Source of the DNA: Linyphia triangularis
Taxonomy: Eukaryota > Arthropoda > Arachnida > Araneae > Linyphiidae
Assembly (NCBI GenBank): GCA_963978545.1
Contig: OZ021732.1
Location: forward strand, 65,789,214 to 65,853,213
Direction: 5' to 3'
DNA: 64,000 bases
Each line of letters opens with the position of its first letter. Position 1 is the first letter of the stretch. Below are positions 44,022 through 55,098 of this stretch, piece by piece. The notes beneath the pieces are model-generated. The model was not told the DNA's origin. It did no database searches and saw only the letters and a program-made list of their open reading frames with translations. The position numbers and the translations under genes were made by a program.

Positions 44022-46031
44022 TCAATCATTTCTACTATAATATGGGGCTAGTCTATTGTTATGTACAACTCTAGGTTTACAGGAGGGTGTCCGTTGAATC
44101 CTTACCACGACGTCGTTGATCTTCTTAAGGACCACATACGGCCCTTCCCAGTTCGTCTGGAGCTTAGGGGAGAGTCCTTTCCGACGTTTAGGATTCCATA
44201 ACCACACCTTGTCACCTTCCTGGAATGAACGTTCCGTGGCCTTGGCATCGTAGCGGACCTTCATGCGCTCTGTCATGATGTTGATTCTATCTCTGGCGAA
44301 CCGATGTACGGCTTCCAAACGTGCCTGGAGATCATCTAGATACTGGACAGGCGAGGAAGGGGTGTCCGGTGGTCGTCCAAAGAGGAGGTCGCAGGGTAGT
44401 CTAAGGTCTCTTCCGAAAATCATTTGAGATGGTGTATATCCGGTGGTCTCGTGAGTAGCACTTCTGTAGGCCAAAAAGAACAATGGAAGTTTCTGATCCC
44501 AATCTTGCTGGTTCTTGGAAACAAACAAGGAGAGATGATTCAGAATCGTTCTATTAAATCGTTCAACCATTCCATCGGATTGTGGGTGCAGGGGAGTTGT
44601 ACGAGTCTTTTCCATGTCGAGCAAGTCACACAGCCCAGTGAAGACGGCAGAGTTGAAGTTCGTCCCCTGATCGGAATGTATCAGCAGGGGTACGCCAAAT
44701 CGGGAGATCCAATTCCGCACGAGGACTTCTGCTACGGTTGTGGCTTCCTGGTCCGGAATCGCGTATGCTTCTGGCCACTTGCTAAAGTAGTCCATGACAA
44801 CTAGGATGTATTTGTTGCCATTAGTTGTGTGAGGTAGGGGGCCTAAGACGTCCAAAGCAATTCTTTCGAATGGTGCTCCTACGTTGTAACGTTGCAACTT
44901 TCCACGAGTTCGGGTCTTCGGTCCCTTCCGCGAATTGCATGCATCACAGGACTTGCACCACTTCTCCACGTCGGATTTTGCTTTGTCCCAGAAGAATCTC
45001 TCCCTGACTTTCTGAAGAGTTTTCGTGACACCAAAATGTCCTCCAGTAGAACTGCTGTGAAGTTCTTCTAGAACGTTCGTAACTCTAGAACTTGGAAGGA
45101 TTAATTGCCACCGGAAGCTTTTGCCGTCATCGGACTCCCATCGACGGTAGAGTACTCCATTCTTCAAGTGCAAAGAGTCCCACATAGCCCAATATCTCTT
45201 CATTGTTGGGCTATAGCATGCAATTTCCTGCCAACTGGGTTTTCCGGTAGCCGCTTCCATGAATTCAATTAGAGGTTTCAAGTCCTGATCTTCGACTTGA
45301 CTTTTCCGGACATTCTGGTCACTCCAAGGGTCCACGTTTGAAGTAGTTGACTTGGTAGTTATTTTCCGAACGGCCAATGTGTTAACCCCAAACTTAGACT
45401 CGGCATTGGAACAAAATCGACAGTTCTCCGGACATGGTCTTCTAGAAAGAGCGTCTGCATTCCCATGGAACGTTCCTTTTCTGTGATGGATATCCATGTC
45501 GTATTCCTGCAGGCGCTGAATCCACTTTGCTATTTGTCCCTCTGTATTCTTGAAATTCAGCAACCAAGTCAGAGACGCATGATCAGTTCTTAAAAGGAAT
45601 TTTCGGCCGTACAAGTAATGATGAAAGTGCTCAAAGGCTTTTACTATTGCCAGTAACTCCTTTTTTGTGACGCAGTAGTTCCGCTCGGATCTTGACAGGC
45701 TCTTACTAAAATAAGCGATGACTTTCTCCTGTCCTTCAATTTCCTGGGAAAGAACGGCGCCCACTCCCTCATTGCTGGCATCTGTATCCAAAATGAAGTC
45801 CTTGTTAACATCGGGAAAAGCCAAAACAGGCGCGGATGTTAAAGCGTTCTTCAGTTGATTGAAGGAGTCGTCACAGTCGGCAGTCCATAGGAACTTCTGC
45901 TTGCTCTCTGTTAGTCGATGCAAGGGTCTGGCGATCTTGGAGAAACCTTTAACGAATTTACGGTAATACGTGCACAGGCCTAGGAAGCTTCGCAATTGAT
46001 GAACGTCTTGCGGTCGAGACCAAATTTGCAC
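44022..46031 (-). CDS. pol: Ty3/gypsy Pol, C-terminal part: RNase H and integrase
   Basis: It starts within the reverse-transcriptase thumb region (QDVHQLRSFLGLC). RNase H follows, with DASNEGVGAVL, TDHASL and ADALSR. The integrase has an HHCC zinc domain (HFGVTK...CKSCDAC), a DDE core (LDVLGPLP, SDQGTNF, and Glu in the DGMVERFNR block), and a C-terminal WEGPYVV beta domain. No chromodomain is seen. The frame is shifted by one base from the upstream pol frame, and the two overlap by about 50 bp. All catalytic motifs of this half look intact. Confidence 0.93.
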   Translation of the reverse strand: MQIWSRPQDVHQLRSFLGLCTYYRKFVKGFSKIARPLHRLTESKQKFLWTADCDDSFNQLKNALTSAPVLAFPDVNKDFILDTDASNEGVGAVLSQEIEGQEKVIAYFSKSLSRSERNYCVTKKELLAIVKAFEHFHHYLYGRKFLLRTDHASLTWLLNFKNTEGQIAKWIQRLQEYDMDIHHRKGTFHGNADALSRRPCPENCRFCSNAESKFGVNTLAVRKITTKSTTSNVDPWSDQNVRKSQVEDQDLKPLIEFMEAATGKPSWQEIACYSPTMKRYWAMWDSLHLKNGVLYRRWESDDGKSFRWQLILPSSRVTNVLEELHSSSTGGHFGVTKTLQKVRERFFWDKAKSDVEKWCKSCDACNSRKGPKTRTRGKLQRYNVGAPFERIALDVLGPLPHTTNGNKYILVVMDYFSKWPEAYAIPDQEATTVAEVLVRNWISRFGVPLLIHSDQGTNFNSAVFTGLCDLLDMEKTRTTPLHPQSDGMVERFNRTILNHLSLFVSKNQQDWDQKLPLFFLAYRSATHETTGYTPSQMIFGRDLRLPCDLLFGRPPDTPSSPVQYLDDLQARLEAVHRFARDRINIMTERMKVRYDAKATERSFQEGDKVWLWNPKRRKGLSPKLQTNWEGPYVVLKKINDVVVRIQRTPSCKPRVVHNNRLAPYYSRND

Positions 46032-47518
46032 AGAAGGATCTTGGCTGGATCTGTGCTTACTCCATCGGATAAGATGATGTGTCCGAGATAACTGACTTTC
46101 CGCCTAAAGAGCTTACATTTTGATGGGCTAAGCTTCAAGTGGGCTTCCCTAAGCTTCAAGAACACGTTCTTCACATTTTGCAAGTGTTGATCAAAACTCC
46201 GCCCGGTGATAATGATATCGTCCAAATATACCAGACAGGTCTCGTAGGAAAGTCCTCTAAGCACAGTCTCCATTAGTCGCTCGAACGTAGCCGGTGCATT
46301 ACACAAGCCAAACGGCATAACTTGAAACTGCCATAATCCTTGGCCGGTAGTGAAGGCAGTCTTCTCACGATCGTCGGGATGTATCTCCACTTGCCAGTAT
46401 CCACTCTTCAAATCCAGAGTCGAAAACCACTGGTTCCCCGATAGAGTGTCCAAAGTGTCATCGATTCTTGGCAGAGGGTAGCTGTCCTTTTTCGTAATTT
46501 CGTTCAGCTTCCGGTAATCCACACAAAACCTGGTGGAACCATCCTTCTTTCGAACGAGTACGATTGGAGAGGCCCATGGACTTGAGGAGGGTTCGATAAC
46601 TCTATTATCTTCCATTTCCTGTAACAGTTTCCCGACCTCCTCTTGTTTTGCGAAAGGAAGTCTTCGAGGATGTTGTTTAATAGGTAAATGGGTCCCAGTA
46701 TCGATTCGATGTTGAGTAAGCTCTGTTCTTCCTACATCTTTCGATGACATGGAGAAAATGTCTTGAAATTCTTTTATAAGGTTTCCGACAATCTTCTCTT
46801 GCCTTCTTTCCAACCGAGAGTCTTCGAGAAGCTGGTCCACTAAATCCGCGGGTGGTGCGGTCGGAAGCTCCTTCGATCCTCGTTCGATGCTTGTAACAGG
46901 TGTGCAGGTGGCAATTTCTTCTCCTTTCTTGATAACTCTCTTAGAATCACCGATGTTGGCCATCCTCACATGCACCACCTCTTGAGAGAGATCCACAAGC
47001 GTCGCTCCTACAAGCACTCCTTTCGGGACGCTATTCGATGATGGGAAGTCCGTTACTCCAAATCGGAAGGCCTTCGGGAGCTCTGTTGAACCTTTTACAA
47101 CCAAATCTGTCATGGAGGGGATGGTGATGTCTTCAAGAGCTACTATTCGATATGCACACGGCTCTTCCGAGTCCAAACCGAACAATGGAACTTCTTCTTT
47201 CCCCGTTTGAAGCTCGCCTTTCTCGAAATTCAAAGTAATTCCATTTCTCTTTAAAAAGTCCAATCCAAGAATACATGGGTCAATAATTTCAGCGACGTAA
47301 ACGGTGTGAGTGTAGGTGTGAAATCCAAAAGATATGTTGACATTTAATTTCCCATGCACAGAAATTTTGTCACCAGTCACAGTCTGTAGTGAAACTGAAG
47401 GCGCCGTGTAAAGAGGTTGGCTGTCCAGGCGCCGGGCTACATCCGTCCGTAAGATGGTTACATTTGCCCCTGAGTCAACTATTAGACGACAGGGAGTTCC
47501 ATTGATCTTGCCCTCCAC
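45980..47518 (-). CDS. pol: Ty3/gypsy Pol, N-terminal part: protease and reverse transcriptase
   Basis: An aspartic-protease DSGA motif lies at residues 15-18. The reverse transcriptase has RFCVDYRKLN, FSTLDLKSGYWQ and YLDD. The frame stops 17 codons after the RT thumb begins, because of a 1-nt loss around 46018-46032; the other frame carries on. Upstream, the same frame is open back past the gag stop at 47623, so Gag-Pol could be made by -1 frameshifting. The annotated start (a GTG) is then not a real initiation site. Confidence 0.93.
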   Translation of the reverse strand: MEGKINGTPCRLIVDSGANVTILRTDVARRLDSQPLYTAPSVSLQTVTGDKISVHGKLNVNISFGFHTYTHTVYVAEIIDPCILGLDFLKRNGITLNFEKGELQTGKEEVPLFGLDSEEPCAYRIVALEDITIPSMTDLVVKGSTELPKAFRFGVTDFPSSNSVPKGVLVGATLVDLSQEVVHVRMANIGDSKRVIKKGEEIATCTPVTSIERGSKELPTAPPADLVDQLLEDSRLERRQEKIVGNLIKEFQDIFSMSSKDVGRTELTQHRIDTGTHLPIKQHPRRLPFAKQEEVGKLLQEMEDNRVIEPSSSPWASPIVLVRKKDGSTRFCVDYRKLNEITKKDSYPLPRIDDTLDTLSGNQWFSTLDLKSGYWQVEIHPDDREKTAFTTGQGLWQFQVMPFGLCNAPATFERLMETVLRGLSYETCLVYLDDIIITGRSFDQHLQNVKNVFLKLREAHLKLSPSKCKLFRRKVSYLGHIILSDGVSTDPAKILLCKFGLDRKTFINCEAS

Positions 47519-47622
47519 GAATAAACCATGGTTTCCTCCTTGAAGGGATGAGATGTGATAGAGGCTGAGTGGGGCACCACCTGCTCTACACGGCGACCTC
47601 CGCCTCGCGAGATAGCCGCTCT

Positions 47623-49008
47623 TTAGTTTAACTGCTGAGGCTCGGACGAGGGTCTGTCCCCTCTCCTGTCCAATTCAGGGCAATCACGTCTGAAATGTCC
47701 TTCCCGGTTGCAGAGCCAACAAACCACTCTAGTTTTTCGATCCTTCGAGCCAGGAATATTTCTCATAATTCGCTCCATCTTGTTTTCCAGTTCTTGAAAC
47801 TTCTTCGTGAAAAGTTCAGAGGAATCGTCTGCCAATGCTCCACGTACGAAACGCCGATCTTTTCTAGAAGCTTGTTGTGCCGCCTCTACTCTCATGGCAT
47901 AGACGAGGGTGGATTTCAGATCTTTGCTGTCGGACATCCTGGTAGCTTGCTGTATGTCGGGATCTTTGATGGCATCCACGAAATACTGAAGAGACAGGTT
48001 ATCTCGTACGTCCGAGGGACAGTCTGGGAATGCGAGGAGCGACAGTCTTTCTATATCCGACGCCAATTCTTGAAGAGTTTCATTGGCCTTCTGCTGTCTC
48101 ACTTTCAGTTGCAGTCTGTTGTAATCCTTAAGATGCTGCTCACCAAACCTTAGCTCCAACGCACTCGCCAGCGCCACGAATTCTCCCCGCTTCTCTTCAG
48201 GTAGTGTTTGTAAAATGTCAGCAGCTTCACCTCGAAGAGATGCCGCGAGATGGAATGCTTTCGAAGTATCGTCCCAACCATTCGCAGAAGCAATCATTTC
48301 AAACTGCGTTTGATAAACGCGCCAAGACGACCTCCCATCAAAAGTGGCCACTTTGATGTTAGAGCGCGGCGCCATAAAGGGGATGGAAGCGCTATCCCAA
48401 TTAGGTGACGCTATGGCCACAGCTTCACGCGTTTCCATTTTTCGCAACCTTTCTTCTACAACGTCAATGAATTTGTCTTGCTCTTCCTTTAAGGTGGAAA
48501 CTTTTTCTTGCATGGTGGAAACTTTTTCTTGCACGGTGGAAACTTTTTCTTGCACGGTGGAAACTTTTTCTTGCACGGTGGAAACTTTTTCTTCAACTTC
48601 ATTTCTCACTGTCTTAAGATCTTCTCTGACATCCAAAATATCCGCCTTCATTGATTGAAGAACACTCTCTGTGCGCTCTATAAATCTATCAACGGACGCA
48701 GAAGATGATTCTTGCTTGGATGCTAAAGCTTTAATATCTAATGATGTCGCTTCTTGTAAAGCTTTAATGTCTGATGATGTTGCTTCTTGACTGGCGGCAA
48801 TGGCGGCGGCGAGTTCGGCATTCGTCGTTTCTTGGCGGGCTTGACCGGCGGCAATCGTAGCGGAAAGTTCGGCTGCGGTGGTTTCTTGGCAGGCTTTCAT
48901 TTCGGATTTTATTTCGGCGGCAGTGCATTCTTGTTGGGCCTTCATTCCAGCAATCATTTCCATCAACTGCTTCATTTGGTCTTCCATCATTCCTCTAGTT
49001 GTCGGCAT
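47623..49008 (-). CDS. gag: Ty3/gypsy Gag
   Basis: A 461-residue structural polyprotein that packages the element RNA. It opens MPTTRGMMEDQ about 30 bp after the primer-binding site. The first 190 residues are coiled-coil-like, with internal repeats (ETTAAEL, EATSSDIKAL, then KVSTVQE). A capsid-like region follows (FDGRSSWRVYQTQFE ... LQLKVRQQ). One CCHC knuckle (Cys-x2-Cys-x4-His-x4-Cys in CWLCNREGHFRRDC) lies near the C-terminus. It is open from start to stop. Confidence 0.93.
   Translation of the reverse strand: MPTTRGMMEDQMKQLMEMIAGMKAQQECTAAEIKSEMKACQETTAAELSATIAAGQARQETTNAELAAAIAASQEATSSDIKALQEATSLDIKALASKQESSSASVDRFIERTESVLQSMKADILDVREDLKTVRNEVEEKVSTVQEKVSTVQEKVSTVQEKVSTMQEKVSTLKEEQDKFIDVVEERLRKMETREAVAIASPNWDSASIPFMAPRSNIKVATFDGRSSWRVYQTQFEMIASANGWDDTSKAFHLAASLRGEAADILQTLPEEKRGEFVALASALELRFGEQHLKDYNRLQLKVRQQKANETLQELASDIERLSLLAFPDCPSDVRDNLSLQYFVDAIKDPDIQQATRMSDSKDLKSTLVYAMRVEAAQQASRKDRRFVRGALADDSSELFTKKFQELENKMERIMRNIPGSKDRKTRVVCWLCNREGHFRRDCPELDRRGDRPSSEPQQLN
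48493..48592 (-). repeat. 21-nt tandem repeat in gag
   Basis: About five copies of a 21-nt unit encoding Glu-Lys-Val-Ser-Thr-Val-Gln, one heptad each. Copies differ at single bases. Confidence 0.9.
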
Positions 49009-49020
49009 TCAAAATTACGA

Positions 49021-49039
49021 GACCCCACTTCTGACACCA
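49021..49039 (-). other. Primer-binding site
   Basis: TGGTGTCAGAAGTGGGGTC on the minus strand begins one base inside the 5' LTR. The TGG start fits the CCA end of a tRNA. Which tRNA is not decided here. Confidence 0.75.
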
Positions 49040-49040
49040 C

Positions 49041-49507
49041 TGTTATGAATTTTCCCACTGAGGCAATGATGGCACAGTTTTCACGGTTTAAAAATATTTA
49101 TTCTCTCTTCCGGAAACTCACAAAATTTATTCACAGGCAACAGTTTAATTACTCTCAAGCTTCAACACAAGCTTCAACAAAAATAACTTCGAATTCAGCG
49201 ATTATACAAGCTCACTCCAATAGGTAAATAAAGCGATCAGCTTTCAACGAACTCCGAAGTCAATCTGAAAACTTTCCCGTTCTCCAGTCCTTTATATACA
49301 AGCGCGTGAGACATTCTCGAAATTTCCAGCCAATTCATCGGAAAGAAATTTCTCGAAACGTCTCGATTACTTCAGGTGTTGCCACCTTTTCCTAACTTGT
49401 ATAATCGCTATTAATTACTAAATAAAATTGGATAAAAAAATACATTACAATAGAATTTTGAAATAATACGTCACTATTTACAATATATACAGACAATTTG
49501 TGCAACA
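49041..49507 (-). repeat. 5' LTR of the Ty3/gypsy element
   Basis: 467 bp, the same ends as the 3' LTR, no difference seen by eye. Transcription should start here on the minus strand; no TATA-box position is asserted. Confidence 0.95.
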
Positions 49508-49511
49508 ATAT

Positions 49512-50390
49512 GTTCTTCGGTAATAAGCATCAAAATAAGTAATTTTTACTTTTTTCTAATTACACTGTTTAAATAGTTAAACTTAAAGTATCAAAGTCAC
49601 TTCTTGAAACTGAGCAAAAGATGAATATCCGAAATTCATTGACCAGTTTTACTCAGTCCCCCCCCCCCCCCTTCTCCCCCATTACTCGGGATAAAATGCC
49701 AAACTTCTAGAATTATTTCTGGGAGGTACAAACTCTCGGACGCACTAATTCGTACAAAAGGCACTTCCTCTAATAAATCTGAGAGGAATCGAAAAACGAA
49801 TGGTGTGAATATATTAAAGCGTTTAAGTTGGTAGGCCAGACTAAAATTCCCAAGCATCGGGATCATTTCCGGGGAGCACAGACCCTCCTACCCATCAAAT
49901 CATACAAAAGGTACCTCCACTAATTAAGCTGAGAATAATAATAATAATAATAAAAAAAATAAAAAAAAAATGTAAAAAAAAAAAAAAAAATAGTCAATAT
50001 TCATCAAATAGTTTTGGCTGTAGCTCTGGCTAACGTTTTGGTCAGAACCAGATGAATTAGAACAAAATTTCGGTGACTTCGGCGATTTTCAAAGGATTTT
50101 GTTACCATGTTCTCTTGATCAATGTTAACAATTACTTTGTTATTTTTCGTCTACTCAACCGGGGCAACACGATGAAAAAATCAGGTTTCTAGCTATAATA
50201 GAAGATGAGCTGTGAGGGGTTGAAAACGGGCCTAAGCTCTGTCAACATAATATACATTTGTATGTCTGCTACTTTGTTATCGGACTTGGCGGCGGAACAC
50301 TGCCGCATTCCTAGATATTCCGATTTTGATACATTAATTTTCAGAGGTCAAAAAGGGATCATCCATCCGAAATGTATAATGCATGAATGT
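49512..50390. other. Non-coding spacer
   Basis: It contains a C run near 49659-49671, an AAT/A-rich tract at 49931-49990, and two similar GGTAC(C/A)...CTAAT segments near 49725 and 49910. From about 50330 the sequence matches the 3' region of Helitron A. Confidence 0.45.
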
Positions 50391-51281
50391 CTTTTGACCA
50401 GTGGCGGCTCGTGGGTATTAAAAGTGAGGGGGCCCAAATTAACAATTGCATGTCATGGGGGAAAAAAACATGCAAATATCAAGACACATGAATGTCATGT
50501 AATTTTGTAAATGTTACTTAAATATATATGGGAAAACAAAACTAAAAGATTATTAAACAGTTAAATTATCAAAGCATACTGATATCTGATAAAGTAAATA
50601 TTTCAATAAAAGGAATTATTATTACAAAAATGACGCGACGTTTCGTTTGAGAATGGACGACGTCAGGAAGGGTAAAATGAATGCACTTGCACCTTTTGCT
50701 TTTGAAAATTAAAAATGAAGTGAAGAATTCCTAGGCAAAAAAGTAAAGTACAGGCTTCAAATTATTCAATTGAACGTAAAATTACGGCATATCTATTTAT
50801 AAATTGTTCCGTAAGAAATCCGATACTCATTCACGGTTGAAAATTCCTGGTTTGAAGCTTTAGCCGCTTTGCACCCTTTTGTATGCGATCTGCACCCCCT
50901 TGCCACTGTCTATGCGTTTGAGGGTTTAAATTAATGGATGCTATCTCAATGACCTGTGGTCAGTGATTAGGAACAGCCATAAGTACGATATTATCGGGAC
51001 TCACTGTAAGATAAAAAAAAAAAAAAAAAGAGTGTTAAAGTTTACCTTTTTGCTCCCCCCCCCCCCGTTAAATATAACTAATTACTCCTAATTATATAAT
51101 GAAAAGCATGTTATAATTAATAATTTTATTAAATTAAGAATAGAGAACACATTAAAATGAACTCATGTCGATTGAACGAAGTGTGAAAGTTAAACAGCCT
51201 TGAAGATAAAACTTTTTTAATATAAGAAAAGTTACCAATATTTTCAACAGTATAAAACATTTTATGTAAAATACAGGTGAC

Positions 51282-52233
51282 TGGATTAGATACCCCTTTT
51301 CGGAGAAACTATCCCCATCGTCCAAAGTGCTAAATACCTTGGTGTCACTATCAATAACACTCTCACTTGGTCTGACCGTGTCAAGAAAGTAAACAACAAA
51401 TCCTGTGCTGTTTTAAACAGACTTTGGCCTATTCTAGGAAAAAATTCTTCGCTTTCCCTCAATTACAAGAGGAGTATATACTTGAGTACCATCAGACCAA
51501 TTCTCACTTACGCTGCACCTGCATGGAACACACACAATGCTAGAGATGTTGTTAAGCTGCAGAAAATACAAAACAAAGTTCTGAGAGGTATTGTAGACGC
51601 CTCTAGATTTGTTAGGAACGACCTTATCCACAGGGATTTAAGAGTACCAACAGTGGCTGAACACTTAGCTAGTTTAAATATTACTTTCTTTAGGAAGGCT
51701 CTTAAAGCTGACCCTGTAATTAGCAACTGTTTCGACTATGTGATAGTAAAGGAAGATGCAGAGTACCGCCCGTACGCTGCATTCTGCTTGTCAGATGCGA
51801 CTCTAGTCAAAAAATTCAATTAATTAGTTAGACTTTTCTAATTTGCTCTTGTACATAGTTATTCCCCAGTTACCTGGAGTTTAAAATATTTAACCTGCGC
51901 TGCGTATTTTATTGCCCTTTTTACTTATACAGCTTGTTTTCATAGCTTTTGACTCATTTTACTGTACATAGTTTTTCCCGTTTCGGAAGAAGAAAAAAAA
52001 AGAGGGAAAAAAAAAAAATTTAACCGCTTCTTATTAAGTGCATTTTTTTGTATTGTATGTTTGTTTTTGTCCCGTCCGTCCCCTTTTTTATTTAATTGTT
52101 CCTAATGTGCCATTCATATTTACCCCACTGAATTACCGCCCTTCGGGCTCCATTTCGATAGGTGGAACAGTGCCTCCGGGCTGGCTCCACCATAAAACCA
52201 TTATTATAGTATAGTATAGTTGGATTAGATACC
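51282..52233 (+). mobile_element. 5'-truncated Jockey-like LINE with 13-bp TSD
   Basis: TGGATTAGATACC flanks it at 51282-51294 and 52221-52233. The insert ends in a TATAG-type tail (about 52206-52220) after a 3' UTR with CGCCCTTCGGGCTCC. Only the 3' 926 bp of the element is present, typical of incomplete target-primed reverse transcription. Confidence 0.92.
51297..51823 (+). pseudogene. LINE ORF2 C-terminal remnant
   Basis: One frame is open from the truncation point to TAA. It encodes AKYLGVTINNTLTWSDRV, then RPILTYAAPAW and LQKIQNKVLRGI, the region after the RT palm in Jockey/BEL-like LINE ORF2 proteins. The RT catalytic domain is missing, so it is inactive. Confidence 0.85.
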
Positions 52234-53431
52234 AACAGTGTAGGAAGTAAAAGCTTTTTTATTTTGTTTGACATCATAATAATAAGTTAAAATACTAATC
52301 ACAAAAAAATAAGTAAAAGTATGAAAACCGATGTCACTCAATTTCTATTCTGTATTTAAGAAAAAGAAAACAAAGAGTTAGGGAAGAGTTATAAAATAAA
52401 TAAAGTCAAAACCTTGGTTAAAAATTCTGTAGAAATCACAGGGGAAAATTTTTCATCAAATATTACATGAATCATAGAAAAAAATGCCGACAGCAACAAT
52501 TTAACTTTTCGTAACTTTAGAGTAAATACTTAAATAAATAATTTTATAATGTTTTAAAATAATTTAAATAAATCATTTTAAAGACATCGGTATTGCTCCT
52601 AATATTCAAGTCAATGATATTTCATGAATCAATTCATGCAAAAAAATTTTGGCTTAACAGTAAAACTAATGAAAAATGCCATTAACTTAGAATGTGCAAT
52701 ATTTATAAATTTGCAACCAAAGTCAAAAGTGTTGTTATATTGACCAGTACAACAGTTTTAATTTAAATTCATGAAAAAATGAATAATTACTTGATATGAG
52801 GATGAATAATTACTTGAAAAATGCATTGCATATGCATCTCAAATTTGAGATGTCTACTTACATTGAAACCAACCTGCAAAACATCCGATGGGGCTCGATT
52901 CGACGACGTTTCACATGTGAATTGAATACATTGCCTCTGGTCAATGAGTTTTGACATAGCGATAGTTAAAAATAGGTGTTTTACCATGATTCTTGATATT
53001 TTGAAAAGAAGTTGAGCAAACATGGAACTCGCTTCAAATTTTAATATTTTATTTAATTCAGAATTTATTTTGAAAATTGGATCCTACCTGAGTTAAGAAT
53101 AAACATTGTTTCTTCAATTTTAAGAATACACAGATTTTATTTGACAATTTCAAATTGCTTGTATGATTTTGCTTTTTAAAGGGTGCAGGTTCATGACTCA
53201 GATTCTTTACTAAATGCTCATGAAATTTTTTTCTGGTAACAGTAACTAGGTTTGCTTTATCTACATTTTACATATTATTTGGGAGAGAGGGAGGAGGGGG
53301 GGGGGGGGGGGTGAAAATTCTGTAACTGTGACGTTTATCTTTTAACTTTAACACAGCATTATAGGATGGCTTAGTTCTAGTGAAGCCACTTATTTAGAGA
53401 AGAACATTTTTTATTCTCTGTATAGAAATTC
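52234..53431. other. hAT-1 internal sequence, non-coding
   Basis: AT-rich with no domain recognised. A G-rich run lies at 53293-53311. Confidence 0.45.
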
Positions 53432-53513
53432 CTCTGTTGCAAGGCCTATTCTAAGGAAAATTTACGATTGCCCAAAAGCACAATCTCACCCCCCCCCCCT
53501 CCCCATTACCCTC

Positions 53514-53678
53514 CTGATGGCTATGGGGTTAGCCCTCTGGCTTCGCATGCCAAAGGTGTCGGTTTCGAATACCAGATTTGACATGGATGTCCATTGTGGT
53601 TCGGAATCGACGTTAAGCTGTAGGTTCCGCCCTGATACCGTCTTAACCATTACTGTGCATAAAAATAGGTCATAAAAC
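53514..53678 (+). mobile_element. tRNA-derived SINE, second family (3' truncated)
   Basis: Head with GGGGTTAGCCC (box A region), GGCTTCGCATGCC and GGTTTCGAATACC (box B), then TTAAGCTGTAGGTTCCG. It matches 53971-54150 but loses the CCAACCAAC tail. Confidence 0.75.
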
Positions 53679-53829
53679 ATCCCTCCCCTCCATCCCTACT
53701 TTCAACCCATACAGCAAATTAATTTGAAACAATAAAATTCGATAATTTATCTTTAAATATAACTCAAATTTTAAAATCAGGTTTCTGTTATCCTATTTCA
53801 TGAGGTTAATTAGTTAATATTTATATACC

Positions 53830-55098
53830 TACAGTGGCTCAAACAATTCAGAATACACCTTACTTTTACTTAATAAACCCAACTTTCGATATAAATAACA
53901 CATTACCAAGAAGTGAAAACACGTCTCTAATTTTACACATAGTTTAATTTAAAGTAAAAATAAAGAACAATATTGACTGCTGTGAGGTTAGAGCTCTGGC
54001 CTCGCATGCCAAAGGTGCCGGGCTCGAATCCTGGGTTAGGCACGGATGTTCGTTGTGGTTCAGAATCCACTTTAAGCTGTAGGTTCCGGTCTGATTAGCC
54101 GTCATTGTGCATAAGTATAGGTCGTTAAACGTAATAACCAACCAACAAAAAAAAAATTTTAATAGAAATTTTTTTATAAACATTTTAAATAAACATACGC
54201 AGATTTTTACCTAAAAAAATTGAGAATACACCAATGAAATTTTTGTAATATCTCACACACGAAGAATGATGGTATTTGATGGTATCTGAAGGGATTTTAC
54301 CCCATTATTCTTGCAACACTTGTTTTAAATGGGCTTTATTTCTAATTTTATGCTTTTAGACCACTATTTCGCGTGTGTCCCGTAGATTTTCTATGATATT
54401 GATGTCAGGTGGTGTGTGTAACTGCTTTTTACAATGAAAAAGACCCCATATTTTGACATTGCGTGCCTTGTACTTTATTATAAACCTTGATTTCTTTCAA
54501 AATTTACCTTTTTGTGATATCGACAGAATTCTCTTCTTTTTTCTTCTACTTTTATTTTCAATCGATCCCTCATTTAAAATTTTGAAATGATTGTCTGGAT
54601 ACACGTGTGGCTTCTACCAACAATTTTAGCTTTTTCAATAAGATTTTCCTTTTTCTTTTTAAAAATAATTTGAATAGGAATCAATACTAGTTTTTCTTCG
54701 AAGAGCAATTTTTTATTTAAAAGTTTGAATTTAAGTTCGTCTAACAAGTTTCATCACAAAAAAATTAGAATTGAAAAGGTTAAGAGTAACAATATTTAAG
54801 ATTACATTAAAATAGCAGTCAAATTGAAAATATGTAAGGGTAAATAAACATATTTTTCGCAAGTGTATTCCCAATTTTTTTAGTGCAAAATTTGTCTAAA
54901 AAAATTTCAAAACTGTATGACTAATTTGATTTTTAATAAATTATTATATTTTTTGTGTATATACAAAGTAAAATGTCCATAGTTTAATGCCTCTGCAAAA
55001 AGCTTTGCTATAATTAAATTTTTTGGGCATTATTCCCCATACAAAATACTAATGTGTTCAAAAAACGAAGTGTATTCTTAATTGTTTTAGCCACTGTA
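53830..55098. mobile_element. Tc1/mariner element with TA target duplication
   Basis: TA at 53830-53831 and 55097-55098 flanks ends CAGTGGCTCAAACAATTCAG and the inverse of CAGTGGCTAAAACAATTAAG. The minus strand near 54300-54420 encodes decayed Tc1 transposase, with PPDINIIENL and later WGKIPSDTI; in-frame stops show it is dead. A SINE is nested at 53971. Confidence 0.85.
53971..54156 (+). mobile_element. tRNA-derived SINE, second family
   Basis: Box A region TGAGGTTAGAGC, anticodon-like CTCGCATGCC, box B GGGCTCGAATCC, body TTAAGCTGTAGGTTCCGG, and tail ...ATAACCAACCAAC plus A-run. The Ala-tRNA-like CGC position is suggestive only. Confidence 0.88.

Larger units (their letters stand above)
43491..49511 (-). 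mobile_element. Ty3/gypsy LTR retrotransposon, full length, 4-bp TSD ATAT
   Basis: A minus-oriented element of 6013 bp with 467-bp LTRs, primer-binding site, gag, pol and polypurine tract. ATAT flanks it (43491-43494, 49508-49511). The pol order is protease, reverse transcriptase, RNase H, integrase, which is Ty3/gypsy. There is no third, envelope-like frame. The LTRs look identical by eye, so insertion is recent, yet pol carries a 1-nt frameshift near 46020. Confidence 0.95.

Noticed and set aside
48344..49227. Plus-strand frames antisense to gag and the LTR
   Set aside because: They mirror the gag repeats and show no domain.
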